From assembly GCA_036426205.1 (NCBI GenBank), contig WSYH01000665.1, forward strand, positions 1 through 64,000: DNA of 64,000 nt, read 5' to 3'. The position numbers and the translations under genes were made by a program. This document shows, piece after piece, positions 1-9,360 of the stretch. The notes under the pieces are model-generated. The model was given only the letters and a program-made list of their open reading frames with translations. It did no database searches and had not been told where the DNA came from. How positions within the stretch are numbered: position 1 is the first letter of the stretch; the number at the start of each line of letters is the position of its first letter. The stretch is from Ascaphus truei (taxonomy: Eukaryota > Chordata > Amphibia > Anura > Ascaphidae).

Positions 1-271
1 AGATATATATACACACTGTGTTTGTTGACAAGATATATATATATATATATGTGTGTATATATTACCATCCTCAAAAAAAATGCTACAATAGATGAGGATA
101 TATGCATATAAATACTTAGTACATTGCGTTCTATAGATATATATACACACTGTGTTTGTTGACAAGATATATATATATATATATGTGTGTATATATTACC
201 ATCCTCAAAAAAAATGCTACAATAGATGAGGATATATGCAGATATATATATACACACTGTTTTTGTTGACA
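1..271. repeat. AT-rich tandem repeat, unit about 134 bp
   Basis: A block beginning agatatatatacacactgtg starts at 1, again at 135 and a third time, cut short, at 240. The first unit is 134 bases. The second lacks about 28 bases at its end and the third stops near 271. Each full unit contains an (AT)n run, a poly-A stretch and the word gatgaggatatatgca. It lies upstream of the MITF-M promoter and would be intronic to longer MITF transcripts. No coding content is seen. Confidence 0.85.
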
Positions 272-568
272 ATATTTCTATTGTAACAAGTAGTTCTGCA
301 GAATTGGAGATTAATTATGAGTCTAGTTATTGGCGTATAATGTGACAATTTTGGATCCAAACACCTAGAGTACTGCTGCTGTATTTGCGAGAAGCGTTCT
401 GTACACGTGTAAAAGAAACTTATACACAGCACTTTTGATGCAATGTCTACTTTCTAAAGAGAATACACAACTTTTAACCTTCTGGAGCAAAAGACACACC
501 ATTGTCTATCAGTAAGACTGGAACGAAAGATGAATAGACAACATGCCTACAGCCATTTGTCAGTCTGA

Positions 569-575
569 CTTTGAT
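569..575 (+). promoter_or_regulatory. LEF1/TCF-type site of MITF-M promoter
   Basis: The word CTTTGAT lies 49 bases before the start of the CRE, close to the spacing of the LEF1 site in the mammalian promoter. It would make the promoter responsive to Wnt/beta-catenin. A seven-base word is common by chance, so the call rests on spacing. Confidence 0.5.
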
Positions 576-617
576 AACCCAGCACTAAAAAGGTCCTTTT
601 ATGTTTATGAAAAAGCG

Positions 618-625
618 TGACGTCA
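618..625 (+). promoter_or_regulatory. cAMP-response element (TGACGTCA)
   Basis: A full palindromic CRE, TGACGTCA, lies 280 bases upstream of the MITF-M start codon. In mammals a CRE in this promoter binds CREB downstream of MSH-cAMP signalling. The full 8-base palindrome, its position and the neighbouring LEF1-type site support a conserved element. Confidence 0.75.
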
Positions 626-734
626 AGACCATGAAAAAAAATAGTATCAAAATAGAGGGCTACACTTCCATTGGATCCAAAAAAACTCTTGTATGAACTG
701 TTTGTTTCTTTACACGCGTAACTAATTAGCTTAG

Positions 735-743
735 TTTATTATA
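735..743 (+). promoter_or_regulatory. TATA-like element
   Basis: The word TTTATTATA would lie about 30 bases before a transcription start near 768, leaving a 5' untranslated region of roughly 130 bases. A second AT-rich word (TATTTAAG, 806-813) is an alternative. Confidence 0.4.
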
Positions 744-897
744 GGCTGGGTCCGCTGTGTGGAAGTTTCCTTCGCTCTGTTTAGAAAACCTGTTTGCGGG
801 CGTCCTATTTAAGCAGCTTCAGAACAGGAGATAACTGAAATTAAGGGATTTAGTGTAAAACAATTGGACTGATAACCCAAGAAATTCACCCTCCAAG

Positions 898-930
898 ATG
901 CTGGAAATGCTTGGCTACAATCATTACCAG
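898..930 (+). CDS. MITF: MITF-M first coding exon (exon 1M)
   Basis: This is the melanocyte-specific alternative first coding exon of microphthalmia-associated transcription factor, which drives melanoblast survival and pigment-gene transcription. It encodes MLEMLGYNHYQ; the human exon encodes the same eleven residues except Glu where Gly stands at position 6. The codon after the last glutamine is interrupted by a donor site, CAG|gtgggc, in phase 0. The start is the first ATG of the reading frame and matches the known M-isoform start. The next exon begins in phase 0 at 2250. Only coding bases are given; the 5' untranslated part probably extends back to about 768. The identity is firm because both peptide and splice position agree with the family. 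Confidence 0.93.
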
Positions 931-1574
931 GTGGGCTTTTTTCCAAATCTCTATTTTACACGTTGTTATACAGAGTTACGATATGTGTATACTGTACATT
1001 ACTCTTATCTGAGATTGTGTTACCCAAAACGTTGATTACTTGCAGTCAAATCTTTGACAAATGAAACGCTGGAAGGATCTGCAAATAATTTATATTGAAT
1101 GCCCTGCAGATGTGTTTGCCAGGAAACATATACAAGGATATATATTGTGACATATTACATACTGTAAGGGTTTGTTAGATGATGTGAAAGGGTTATATCT
1201 TCTGGTGTTTATAGAATACAACATTTCAGTAGGATAACTATTTAGTTGGGTAGTTAAAGAAAACTTTTTTTTAGAATTGACTTAATGTTCAAAATTTATC
1301 CGTGAATTAGGGATGTTCGAATCTATATGCAACATATACGAGAAGGTGGATATATCATTTATATGCATACTGCTCAAATTATTGTAATTGACGGCAGCAA
1401 ACCTCAACTTTGTGATTTGTGTATTCTAGTTATAGGTGATCTAATTTTATTAGATCTTCCTGTATATTTGTAATTTTATAGGACATATACTTTAACTAAT
1501 TTGGGGGTGGTTATGATGATAAAAAGGCTGAAACTGGCAACACAAGTTATTAAAAATAAAAATAATGAAATAAT

Positions 1575-1576
<2 letters not shown>

Positions 1577-1645
<69 letters not shown>
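1577..1645. repeat. (TG)n(AG)n microsatellite in MITF intron 1
   Basis: A tract of about 29 TG units passes directly into a short AG run. It is intronic between exon 1M and exon 2. Confidence 0.95.
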
Positions 1646-2249
1646 TATGTGTTGCTTAATATGTTAATACTGAAGATTAAAACCTTCTCCTTTAGAAAGT
1701 AATAATGTTTTACAAATGACGTACGTTTTGTGCTAGGGGAAGGATTTGAGCTAACAAGCTACATAGCTGATGAGACTTTTATTGGGTTGTACCCCAAAAA
1801 ATGGTGCCCATGATAAGTGGGCAGGATAATGATACAGATGATACTCTATGTAAAGCAGAATGTTGGAGGGATTAATGCAGGAAGCTGTATAAAATATTAT
1901 GGCTGGTGGGTCGAATCATTACCAAGTTGTGATTTCTTGTGATTTATTACAAAGACTTAGCACTAGGGATACTTTGTTGCATTTTATTAAAGCTGCAGTG
2001 CTGGTTCCTGAGATAAATTGCCAAGAAAGGAGCAATGTGTTGTGCCTTAATTAACCCTTTGAGTTAATAGGGTTGTGCAATATAATACAATACAAGCTAG
2101 AGACCTGGAATACCATTGACTATCATCTCTCTTGCACAGTAACTAATCAAACGATTTCTTACTTACAAATAGCTGCTGTCGGTAGGCTGCACGTTTCAGC
2201 ATCACTGCAAAAAGATGGTGATATTTATCTTTTTTTTTTTTTTTCTCAG

Positions 2250-2462
2250 GTGCAGACCCACCTTGAAAATCCAACCAAGTACCATATCCAGCAAGCTCAG
2301 AAACAGCAGGTAAAGCAATACCTGAGTACGGCCAAACACTCCAACCACGCTTTAAGCCTGCCCTGTCTAAATCAGCCTGGTGATCACATCATGCCACCTG
2401 GAAGCAGTGCACCCAACAGCCCAATGGCCATGCTGACACTTAGCTCAACCTGTGAAAAAGAG
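2250..2462 (+). CDS. MITF: MITF exon 2 (N-terminal region)
   Basis: This exon of 213 bases (71 codons, phase 0 at both ends) follows a long polypyrimidine tract and TTTCTCAG acceptor and ends GAG|gtaact. It starts [17 protein letters not shown] and ends in a TCEKE peptide. That matches the exon shared by all MITF isoforms, rich in glutamine and then proline/serine, and part of the N-terminal region upstream of the activation domain. Relative to mammals the residues between YLST and LSLPC and the residues after MPP are shortened by a few codons. The open frame continues past the donor to a chance stop and should not be read as one exon. Translation from exon 1M runs in frame. Confidence 0.93.
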
Positions 2463-4432
2463 GTAACTACAGCTGTCTTTACCTTATTAACCAGTCAAAT
2501 AAAAGTGCAGTCCCATTTAGCTAGCCCCCCCCCCCCCAAATCTTTGCACTTTTGATCCTTAACTGCTACTTTCTTGTGAAATCCTCCACACATCCTATTT
2601 TGGGGATAGTATATAACCAGACATATAGTCCAATTATCGGTGCAAAAGAAACAATCCACAGGTAAAGAATGTCATCAAATATCTTCTTAATGGCCCTTAG
2701 TGTGAGCAATTCATAATATTCATTGGAGTGTAATGATATAAACATGTGCACCTAGCTCATATATTAAGAGCATAGACAGTGCTATAATAGTATTGATTGC
2801 CCATAGCTCATATTATAGTAGTCGCCTCAACCTTAGGCTTAAATCATTGAGTGGGATTTATGGAGTACTGGGGAAGCACAACAACCCAAAGTCAATGTGC
2901 ACCTTTTCACCACCACACTTACATAGCCTTTATGCTCTAAGTAGTCTTATCTAACACTGTCTGGCACAATACAATTCCAAGGGTAACTCACTGTTTTTTG
3001 AGGCAGAGGCTCCACAGAGCTTGCCTCAAATGTCAGTTGAATTAAAGGCTCCCCAGGGCGTGCATCCAACTTGATAGTAGACAGGAAAGGAAGTAACCTC
3101 ACAAGAAGGATAAGTGGAGCACCGCAGGTAGGGTAAATAGCGGAGGAAATGGCACACCAAGAATAAAAGTCGAATTTATTTAGAAGTGACTAAGAGAGGC
3201 ATCCACAAAAATAGGACAGACTAAGCAACTCTGACACGTTTCGGGTGAAGCCCTTTTTCAAAAAGTATTTCTTTGACAAGGAAGGTTACTTCCTTTGCTA
3301 TTTGGGGGATATATTATACATTATGTACATTCTCTGGAGAAAAAAACAATTGGTAAAAAAAAACGTGCATTCATTTAGAACTCAGGTCCGACCACTCCAT
3401 TCAGCACTCTTTCTATGTTAGGAATGCTTTCCTTTGTCCATGTAGCACCAAAGCAGCACTTGTGTGTTCTGTAATGCCTGTTAATATTTAATGCACTGTT
3501 TCACCATGGTAATACTAATTGTGTACTGAGATGCTGCATGCCTAGCACTATTATATACACTTTTTACCACTTTCCCATTCGTATGCAGAAAGGCATCATT
3601 TTGGGGGGGTGAACTGACCACAGCATTGATGTAACAAATAATCAACAAGACAAATATAAAAAGGACCGGTCCGGCTCATCCATACCTGTAGTCATATGAC
3701 CACACCCAAAATGTCTATCATCCAGCCAAAGGGTGCCCCTCTGTATGCTCCACTACTCTCGGCAGGAAGGACTGCTTCGGTCACAACAGTCATAACCATG
3801 TTTAAAAGTCTTTCACTGGCAGGGTTCCTTGCCCTATGACAAACGATAATGTTAACATGATTGCAATTAAAGCATAATAATAATAATTGTTGTTGCAGTA
3901 ACCCTTTCTAGAATTCCAATTTTTTTTATTTTACACCGCTGAATTATTCAGCAGGAAAATAAAAGCTTTACAATATACATATTTTTACTCCAGTTACAAA
4001 TATTAGCAAAACATTTTTTTTTTTTTTTTTTAATTATTCGGTATCATCTTCACATTTGAACTAGAGGCTTTTGATGTCCTGAAAAGCTCACGTTCAAACA
4101 CATTTCCAATAAACTAATTTAAAGCTTCAATAAAATATATTAAAATCATCTTACAAAGACAATTTTCCTCCAGGTTAAAGCAGACACACATTGGTTAAAG
4201 GATAGTGGAAATTGTCACATGCCAAAGGAAAATTGACCATCAATTTTTACTTGCTTTAAGCATGGAAACAATGATTATACACGTTGTCAAATGAACAGTA
4301 CATACATACAGTAACTCTGTGTTTTGAAAGCATTTTTGCATGTTACATGATGTGTAATTAATTATAAGTTGGTAGGGTAAAACTAGAGCATTTAATTTGG
4401 TATTGAGTCTTGACATCTGCTTTGTTTTGCAG
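2463..4432 (+). other. MITF intron; expected exon 3 not visible
   Basis: In other vertebrates an 84-base exon starting with a GFYKFEEQN-like peptide lies between the two flanking exons. I read this 2-kb stretch in all + frames and see no such peptide. It holds a poly-C run (2525-2537), a Penelope-type hairpin on the - strand near 3250, a poly-T run and otherwise AT-rich sequence without recognisable genes. Because the missing exon is a multiple of three and in phase 0, exon 2 could splice to the next exon without a frameshift. Confidence 0.5.
3231..3266 (-). ncRNA. Hammerhead-like hairpin (degenerate, Penelope-type)
   Basis: Read on the - strand, an AAAAAGGGCTTCACCC hairpin is followed directly by GAAACGTGTC. 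This is the arrangement stem II, GAAAC, short stem III loop, cleavage triplet of hammerhead ribozymes from Penelope-like elements. The first catalytic box is degraded (TTTGAAA instead of CTGANGA), so activity is unlikely. It marks a Penelope fragment inside the MITF intron. Confidence 0.5.
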
Positions 4433-4525
4433 ATGGATGATGTTATCGACGATATAATTAGCTTGGAGTCAAGTTATAATGAAGATATTCTCCTGATGGA
4501 TCCTGGAATGCAAATGGCAAATACG
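4433..4525 (+). CDS. MITF: MITF exon 4 (acidic activation domain start)
   Basis: This exon of 93 bases (31 codons, phase 0) follows the acceptor TTTTGCAG and ends ACG|gtacag. It encodes [18 protein letters not shown] followed by a peptide ending MQMANT, the acidic segment that in mammals begins the transactivation domain and recruits CBP/p300. Compared with mammals one glycine codon is missing after the ILx position. Its frame joins exon 2 directly. No later MITF exon (the short exon after this one, the basic region or the zipper) is recognisable in the remaining 59 kb, so the gene either continues beyond the window or is interrupted by a misjoin near 4.6 kb. Confidence 0.93.
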
Positions 4526-4627
4526 GTACAGTAGATTTGACAAATAAAAGGCTATTATCCTACACCATAACAACCAGGCAATCACCTAATGATGTGAGTT
4601 ACCCCAGGTCATGGTGGAATCACAAGG

Positions 4628-4630
<3 letters not shown>

Positions 4631-4672
<42 letters not shown>
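4631..4672. repeat. (GT)n microsatellite at junction with OR fragment
   Basis: A run of 21 GT units ends exactly where olfactory receptor sequence begins (TTCCTGGTGG). Similar tracts border the OR fragments at 45377 and 55800. Confidence 0.9.
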
Positions 4673-4673
<1 letters not shown>

Positions 4674-5112
4674 CCTGGTGGTTCCCAAAGTTCTGATCAT
4701 TGCTGTGGCACAAAGGACGAGTATATCTATGGTTGGGTGTTTCATTCAGTGCTTCTTCTACTTTTTATTTACTTCTACTACCTTTCTACTTTTGGCTGTA
4801 ATGTCATTTGATCGTTATATGGCTATCAGCAATCCCCTGAGATATCTGACCATCATGAGCATTAGAGTTTGTGCTAATTTGGCTCCAAGAAGCCTTTCTG
4901 TGGTCATATCTTGGATCACTTCTTTTGTGCTTCGGCAGCCATTCAGAAGCTGGTCTGTGCAGACATCGCCCTAATCAAACGAATCCCAACAGGAAATGGA
5001 CGATACAAAACTTTCTCCACCTGTGCCGCCCACCTCATGATGGTCTCTTTGGTCTTTGGAAGTGCAATATTCATTGCGATCAAACCATCAAAAGAATCCT
5101 CTGTAGAAAATG
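4673..5112 (+). pseudogene. Olfactory receptor fragment (copy D), internally deleted
   Basis: This is part of a class of OR genes that recurs in the window; compared with the fullest copy at 29473-30394 it starts in the second transmembrane region (LVVPKVLIIAVAQRT). It carries the loop motif MSFDRYMAI followed by NPLRY rather than HPLRY. Two internal deletions follow: after MSIRVCANLA it jumps to the CGHILDHFF region, and then to RIPTGNGRYKTFSTCA of TM6. The fragment ends shortly after the conserved IAIKPS peptide. ORs are seven-helix receptors for odorants. Lacking TM1, TM4 and TM5, this copy cannot work. Confidence 0.85.
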
Positions 5113-5208
5113 AAGTGAGTGGATTATTATCCGTCCTTACTTTGAAAGTGACTCCATGCACGGGATAGTTTTGTCTGCTGTGAGTCAGACTATGGCTGAC
5201 ATAGGCCA
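5113..5208 (-). mobile_element. Short Ty3/gypsy RNase H fragment
   Basis: These 96 bases correspond, in the same + orientation, to 60048-60150 of the right inverted-repeat arm, which is the RNase H part of a gypsy element on the - strand (peptide MHGVTFKV followed by RTDNNPL). One side joins the OR fragment within a few bases of AAAATG; the other joins a different gypsy element. This is a mosaic junction without gene function. Confidence 0.75.
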
Positions 5209-6430
5209 GGATTTATCCGCAATTCTACCTCCCCCGCTGGGGCAGGCTTCTTCTTCGTGAAAAAGAAGGATGGATCGCTAAGACCCTGTATCGACTTTTG
5301 CGGACTCAACAAAATCACGGTAAAAAAATCGATATCCCCTTCCCCTAATCTCTGAACTGTTCGATCGTCTCCAAGTAGCCTCTATCTTCTCCAAGCTCGA
5401 TTTAAGAGGGGCCTATAATCTCATTCGTATAAGGGAAGGGTACGAATGGAAAACTGCGTTTAATAAGCGATCTGGACATTAGCCTTCGGGCTATGCAATG
5501 CTCCTGCCGTTTTCCAAGAGTTCATGAACGATATCTTCCGAGACGTATTAGGAACATTTGTTATCGTATACTTTGATGATATTCTCATTTTTTCTAAAGA
5601 CTTAGAGGAGCACATTCACCATACCAAATTGGTACTATCTAGGCTCCGTGCCAATCGCCTATACGCCAAGATGGAGAAGTGTTTGTTCCACCAAACGTCT
5701 ACTGCCTACTTAGGCTATATTATCTCTAACCAAGGTTTTTCTATGGGCCCAGAAAATTTGAAGTCCGTTCTCGATTGGCTGCTGCCAAATTCTCTCAAGG
5801 CCGTGTAGCGTTTTCTTGGCTTTGCCAATTATTACATGGAAATTCATCCGTAATTTTTCTTCCATTGACTAAAAAAGGTGCTGACCCCACGTCTTGGCCT
5901 CCCGAAGTCATTGACGCCTTTGAGTTTCTCAAAAAAGCTTTCGTTTCTGCACCCATCCTACGACATCCTGATACCTCACTTCCCTTCATGTTAGAAGTTG
6001 ACGCCTCGGATGTGGGAGCCGGTGCAGTACTCTCTCTGAGATCCTCTCCCCAAGAAAAACTCCATCCCTGTGGTTTTTTTTCTCGGAAATTCTCGTCTGC
6101 CGAGAGAAATTATGATGTTGGGAATCGTTAGTCTATTGGCCATTAAATTGGCTCTTCAGGAGTGGAGGCATCTTCTCGAAGTTACCAAGGAGCCTATTGC
6201 CATCCTCACGATCACAAACATGTACTGTATATCGAGGGGGCTCAACGATTAGGATCTCGTCAGGCCCGTTGGTCTCTTTTTTTTTCCTGTTTCAACTATA
6301 CCATTTCTTATATTCCTGGTACCAAAAATATCAAAGCAGACGCTCTCTCTCGCCAGTTTGCCACGGAGAATGAATCCAATGAGTCCGCTGAATCTATCCC
6401 CCGCCAAGTGCATAATCTCTGCCAATAATT
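5209..6430 (+). pseudogene. Ty3/gypsy chromovirus reverse transcriptase and RNase H (broken)
   Basis: Read across frames, this is the RT-RNase H portion of a Ty3/gypsy polyprotein. The order is [18 protein letters not shown] (fingers), a [13 protein letters not shown] palm motif, the catalytic YFDDILIFSKD near 5569-5600, [12 protein letters not shown], then RNase H with [15 protein letters not shown] and ending DALSRQ. Several frameshifts are visible: after the [10 protein letters not shown] region, at about 5480 where the palm is partly deleted, and at about 5800 and 6110. The gag and protease parts are absent, so the element is 5' truncated. Integrase follows in the same orientation. The chromodomain at its end places it among chromoviruses. 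Confidence 0.88.
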
Positions 6431-7130
6431 TTGATGTGTTGGATGAAATCAACAAGGCCCAGGTTCACATTCCCAGGAGATTCAGGGTATCAGAGGGACG
6501 CTTATACGCAGCTCCACGTTGTCGCCACAAAATTTTACTTTGGGGACATTCATCAAGATCGGCCGGTCATCCAGGCTTCAAGAGGACAGTGGATATTATT
6601 AAACGGACCTTTTGGTGGCCTAAGATGAATAAGGACATTTTTGATTTCACCAGTGCTTGTCCGGTATGTGCCCAGAGTAAATCCGCCCATCACAAATCTT
6701 CTGGCCTTCTCATGCCTCTTCCCATTCCGGAGCAACCTTGAAAACACATCTCTATGGACTTCATTGTCGAACTTCCCAATTCTAAAGGAATGAATACCAT
6801 TCTTGTGGTTGTAGACAGATTTTCTAAGCATTCATGCTTCATTCCCCTCAAGGGCCTTCCTAATTCTGCTACTTTGGCCGATATTTTTTCTAAGGAAATG
6901 TTCAGATTGCACAGTGTCCCTGTTTCGATTGTTTCTGACAGAGGTTCTCAATTCATCTCTAAGTTCTGGCGTGCCTTTTCCCAGAGACTTGGGATTTCCC
7001 TTCTTTTTTCTTCTGGATATCACCCTCAGACCAATGGTCAGACAGAAAGAATGAATCAGACCTTAGAGCAGTATCTCAGATGTTTCGTCTCCGAATCTCA
7101 AGATAACTGGGTGGATCTGTTACCATAGGC
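6431..7130 (+). pseudogene. Chromovirus integrase (broken)
   Basis: An HHCC zinc module is visible (GHPG ... CPVCAQSK, about 6560-6670), then the catalytic core with MDFIVELPNSKGMNTILVVV, SDRGSQF and GYHPQTNGQTER, giving the DDE acidic residues. The core is open over 124 codons (6754-7128), but an in-frame stop separates it from the zinc module at 6741 and another follows at 7126. Integrase inserts the reverse-transcribed copy into host DNA. The frame continues in pieces toward the chromodomain. Confidence 0.88.
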
Positions 7131-7619
7131 TGAATTTGCTATCAACTCTCTTAAAAATGAATCTACGCAAAAATCCCCTTTCTTCATTAACTTCGGATTC
7201 CACCCTAGCAGTCTTCCCCTCTCCTCCCTCCCTTCTGGTGTTCCCGCAGCGGATTCTCATGTTTCTACTCTTCAGAAGTCTTGGAGGAGGATCCTTAAGA
7301 CCCTACAAACTGCCGTCTCAAGACAAAAAACAAAGGCAGATCGACGTCGTCAACCGGGCCCCTCGTTCAAACCCGGAGACAGAGTGTGGTTGTCATCAAA
7401 AAATATAAGGCTCAAGACCCCATCTCCAAAGTTGTCCCCGAGATTCTTGGGTCCCTTTAAGAAATTACAGGATCAATCCGGTCGCATACCATTTGGCACT
7501 TCCTCCCACCATGAGGATTCCTTCTGTGTTCCATGTGTCCTTACTCAAACCATTTATCCAGAGCTCTCACTTCCCGGACCGTTCTCGAAAACCCAATCCG
7601 GAGACCATTCACGGATAGC

Positions 7620-7765
7620 AGGAATACGAAGTTCACTCCATAATTGACTCCCGTTGGTCCAGAAATAACCTACAGTTCCTCGTTCATTGGAAGGGGTATG
7701 GCCCAGAGGAGCATTCATGGATTCCGTCACGTCACATTCACGCTCCCAAACTCGTCTGACAATTC
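7620..7765 (+). pseudogene. Chromodomain of chromovirus integrase tail
   Basis: The peptide QEYEVHSIIDSRW, then LQFLVHWKGYGPEEHSWIP and SRHI, is the classic chromodomain core with its aromatic and WKGY/W residues. In chromoviruses this domain sits at the C-terminus of integrase and steers insertion by binding histone marks. It lies some 65 bases before the LTR. It is in a different frame from the integrase core, so at least one frameshift separates them. Confidence 0.87.
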
Positions 7766-7830
7766 CATCAGAAATTTCCCCAAAAGCCATGGCAGGATCG
7801 CCCGGAGATCGATCCTCAAGTGGGGGATAC

Positions 7831-8840
7831 TGTGACGGTTCAGGGGATTCCTTCCTCTCCATGTGTCCCCGTCACCGTGCTTTCCCCTGCCTCTGATCTT
7901 TCCCCCTTGTCTCCTCGTTCTGCTCTCCCTTCCTCCTCCCGCAACCGTCCCTCTGCAGCATGCCCTGACGCAGTCGCAGCTGCCGCGCGCGTTCCCCGCA
8001 GGGCGCGCGCATGTTCCCAAACACCCGATCCCCTCCGCGGCACTCTCTGCTTGCGGCATCCCTCTGTCTCCTCTCCGGCCTCAATACCTTCTGCAGTCAC
8101 TCCTCCGGTTCTCTCTCCTCCCTCGGCGGGCGCCCCTGCGGCGCCGCACTCCGCGCGCTTTCTGACACAACCTGTGTGCTCGCACCCCAACCTTACAGAG
8201 GGCACGCACACACGCTCCTCTTGTAAACTTCCCCAAACCTCTGGCTCCGCCCACCATGCTGTACAGGCCATCTCCCTCTCTGATTTACCTGTCTCCTCCC
8301 TCTCTCCTTCTCACCTATCCCTGCTGCCTCTCACTCTACCCTCTACTCCTCCTCTCTCTCCCATTGGTGTTCCCTCCTTTATAACCCCTGTCTGTCCTCT
8401 CACTCATTGCTCTGCATAGCCTTTTGTGACCCCTGTGTGTGCAGTCCTATGCTTGGCTCTCCTCTCTTTCAGCATTTGTTCCTGTTCCTGCTCACCTTTG
8501 GATCCCCTGGCTTGAACTCTGCTTTGTACTAGATTACCCTGCTCTCTCCTGCCCTTGAACCCTGCATCCGGATACGACTTCGCTGCCTTCTGTTACCCCT
8601 GGACTCTGGCTTACGGATATCACTATCCTGTTCTCTATTGCCCCTGGACTCTGGCACATGGACATCACTATCCGAACTCTGAAACCCAAGGCATTGCAAG
8701 TATACCTTAACCTTCTTTCTACAGGCCCGGCAACGCACTACCACACTCCAGGCACGCCTTCACTGCTGTGGGTGCATGTTATAACCCTACCCACCTCAGT
8801 ACTGGGGACTGGCCAGGTCTGCGGGCATACAGGCGTTACA
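7831..8840 (+). mobile_element. 3' LTR of the chromovirus
   Basis: The LTR begins TGTGACGG immediately after a purine-rich AAGTGGGGGATAC tract and is taken to end at GGCGTTACA (8832-8840), giving near-inverted termini TGTGACG/CGTTACA and a length of 1010 bases. The middle is C/T-rich and yields long spurious reading frames in several directions. No matching 5' LTR lies upstream, consistent with 5' truncation of the element. The right boundary is inferred from the terminal match only. Confidence 0.65.
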
Positions 8841-9360
8841 ACCGGGAAGCCATCCCTGCCAGGTTTATGAGCTACTGGCAAATCTGAGATACAGGTTAAA
8901 GATGGGAGACTTAAGCCTATAAGAATGCCTGCAGCCCCGTTATGAGGAGATTCACTTAAGATTCAGCTAAGAAACATCTTAAGCTTCAACCAAAGTCCGT
9001 TCCAGCGTCAGTGGAGTTCCGGAGTGTGAGGGGTTAAAACAGAATTCGTTTGAGCGAAGGATTCCTGAACGAATCCTATAAGGACTTAACGAAAAGATTT
9101 CCTTCGACGGAGATACAGGGGTTGCATTCCGCGCCCCTAACCATGGACTGTCGCGCGGCTCTATTCGCACACCACCCCGCTCCCATTCAGTGGTGCCTAG
9201 AGACATTATATTTAGTTTCCCCACCCCAGTAAATGTATATTGAGTGTAATTGTGAAGAATTGTGTTTGTGTCTTAAAAGGAAATAAATTACATTTATTTT
9301 ACCCTCCTTGTCGTGCTCAGTCCAGAATCCCGGTATTAAGGTGTTAATAAGACTTGTCTC
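8841..9360 (+). mobile_element. LTR-like fragment with polyadenylation signal
   Basis: No reading frame of note is present. The segment has an AATAAA at about 9283, followed by a T-rich stretch, and ends in CCCGTGACACC, resembling the R-U5 end of another LTR retroelement. There is no partner LTR to confirm it. Confidence 0.3.

Larger units (their letters stand above)
490..770 (+). promoter_or_regulatory. MITF: MITF-M (melanocyte-specific) proximal promoter
   Basis: This interval precedes the MITF-M first exon and shows, in order, an ACAATGG-type SOX site on the - strand (499-505), a CTTTGAT LEF1/TCF site (569-575), a perfect cAMP-response element (618-625) and a TATA-like TTTATTATA (735-743). 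In the mammalian MITF-M promoter, SOX10, LEF1 and CREB act at roughly -260, -199 and -147. Placing the start site at about 768 gives almost the same spacing here and puts the TATA-like word at about -30. Site identity and start site are inferred from spacing and are not measured. Confidence 0.7.

Noticed and set aside
2073..2555. 160-codon frame as a single MITF coding unit
   Set aside because: The frame runs from intron through exon 2 into the next intron; splice sites at 2249/2250 and 2462/2463 define the true 71-codon exon.
7820..8419. 199-codon proline/serine-rich frame
   Set aside because: Lies wholly inside the chromovirus LTR and is due to CT-rich composition.
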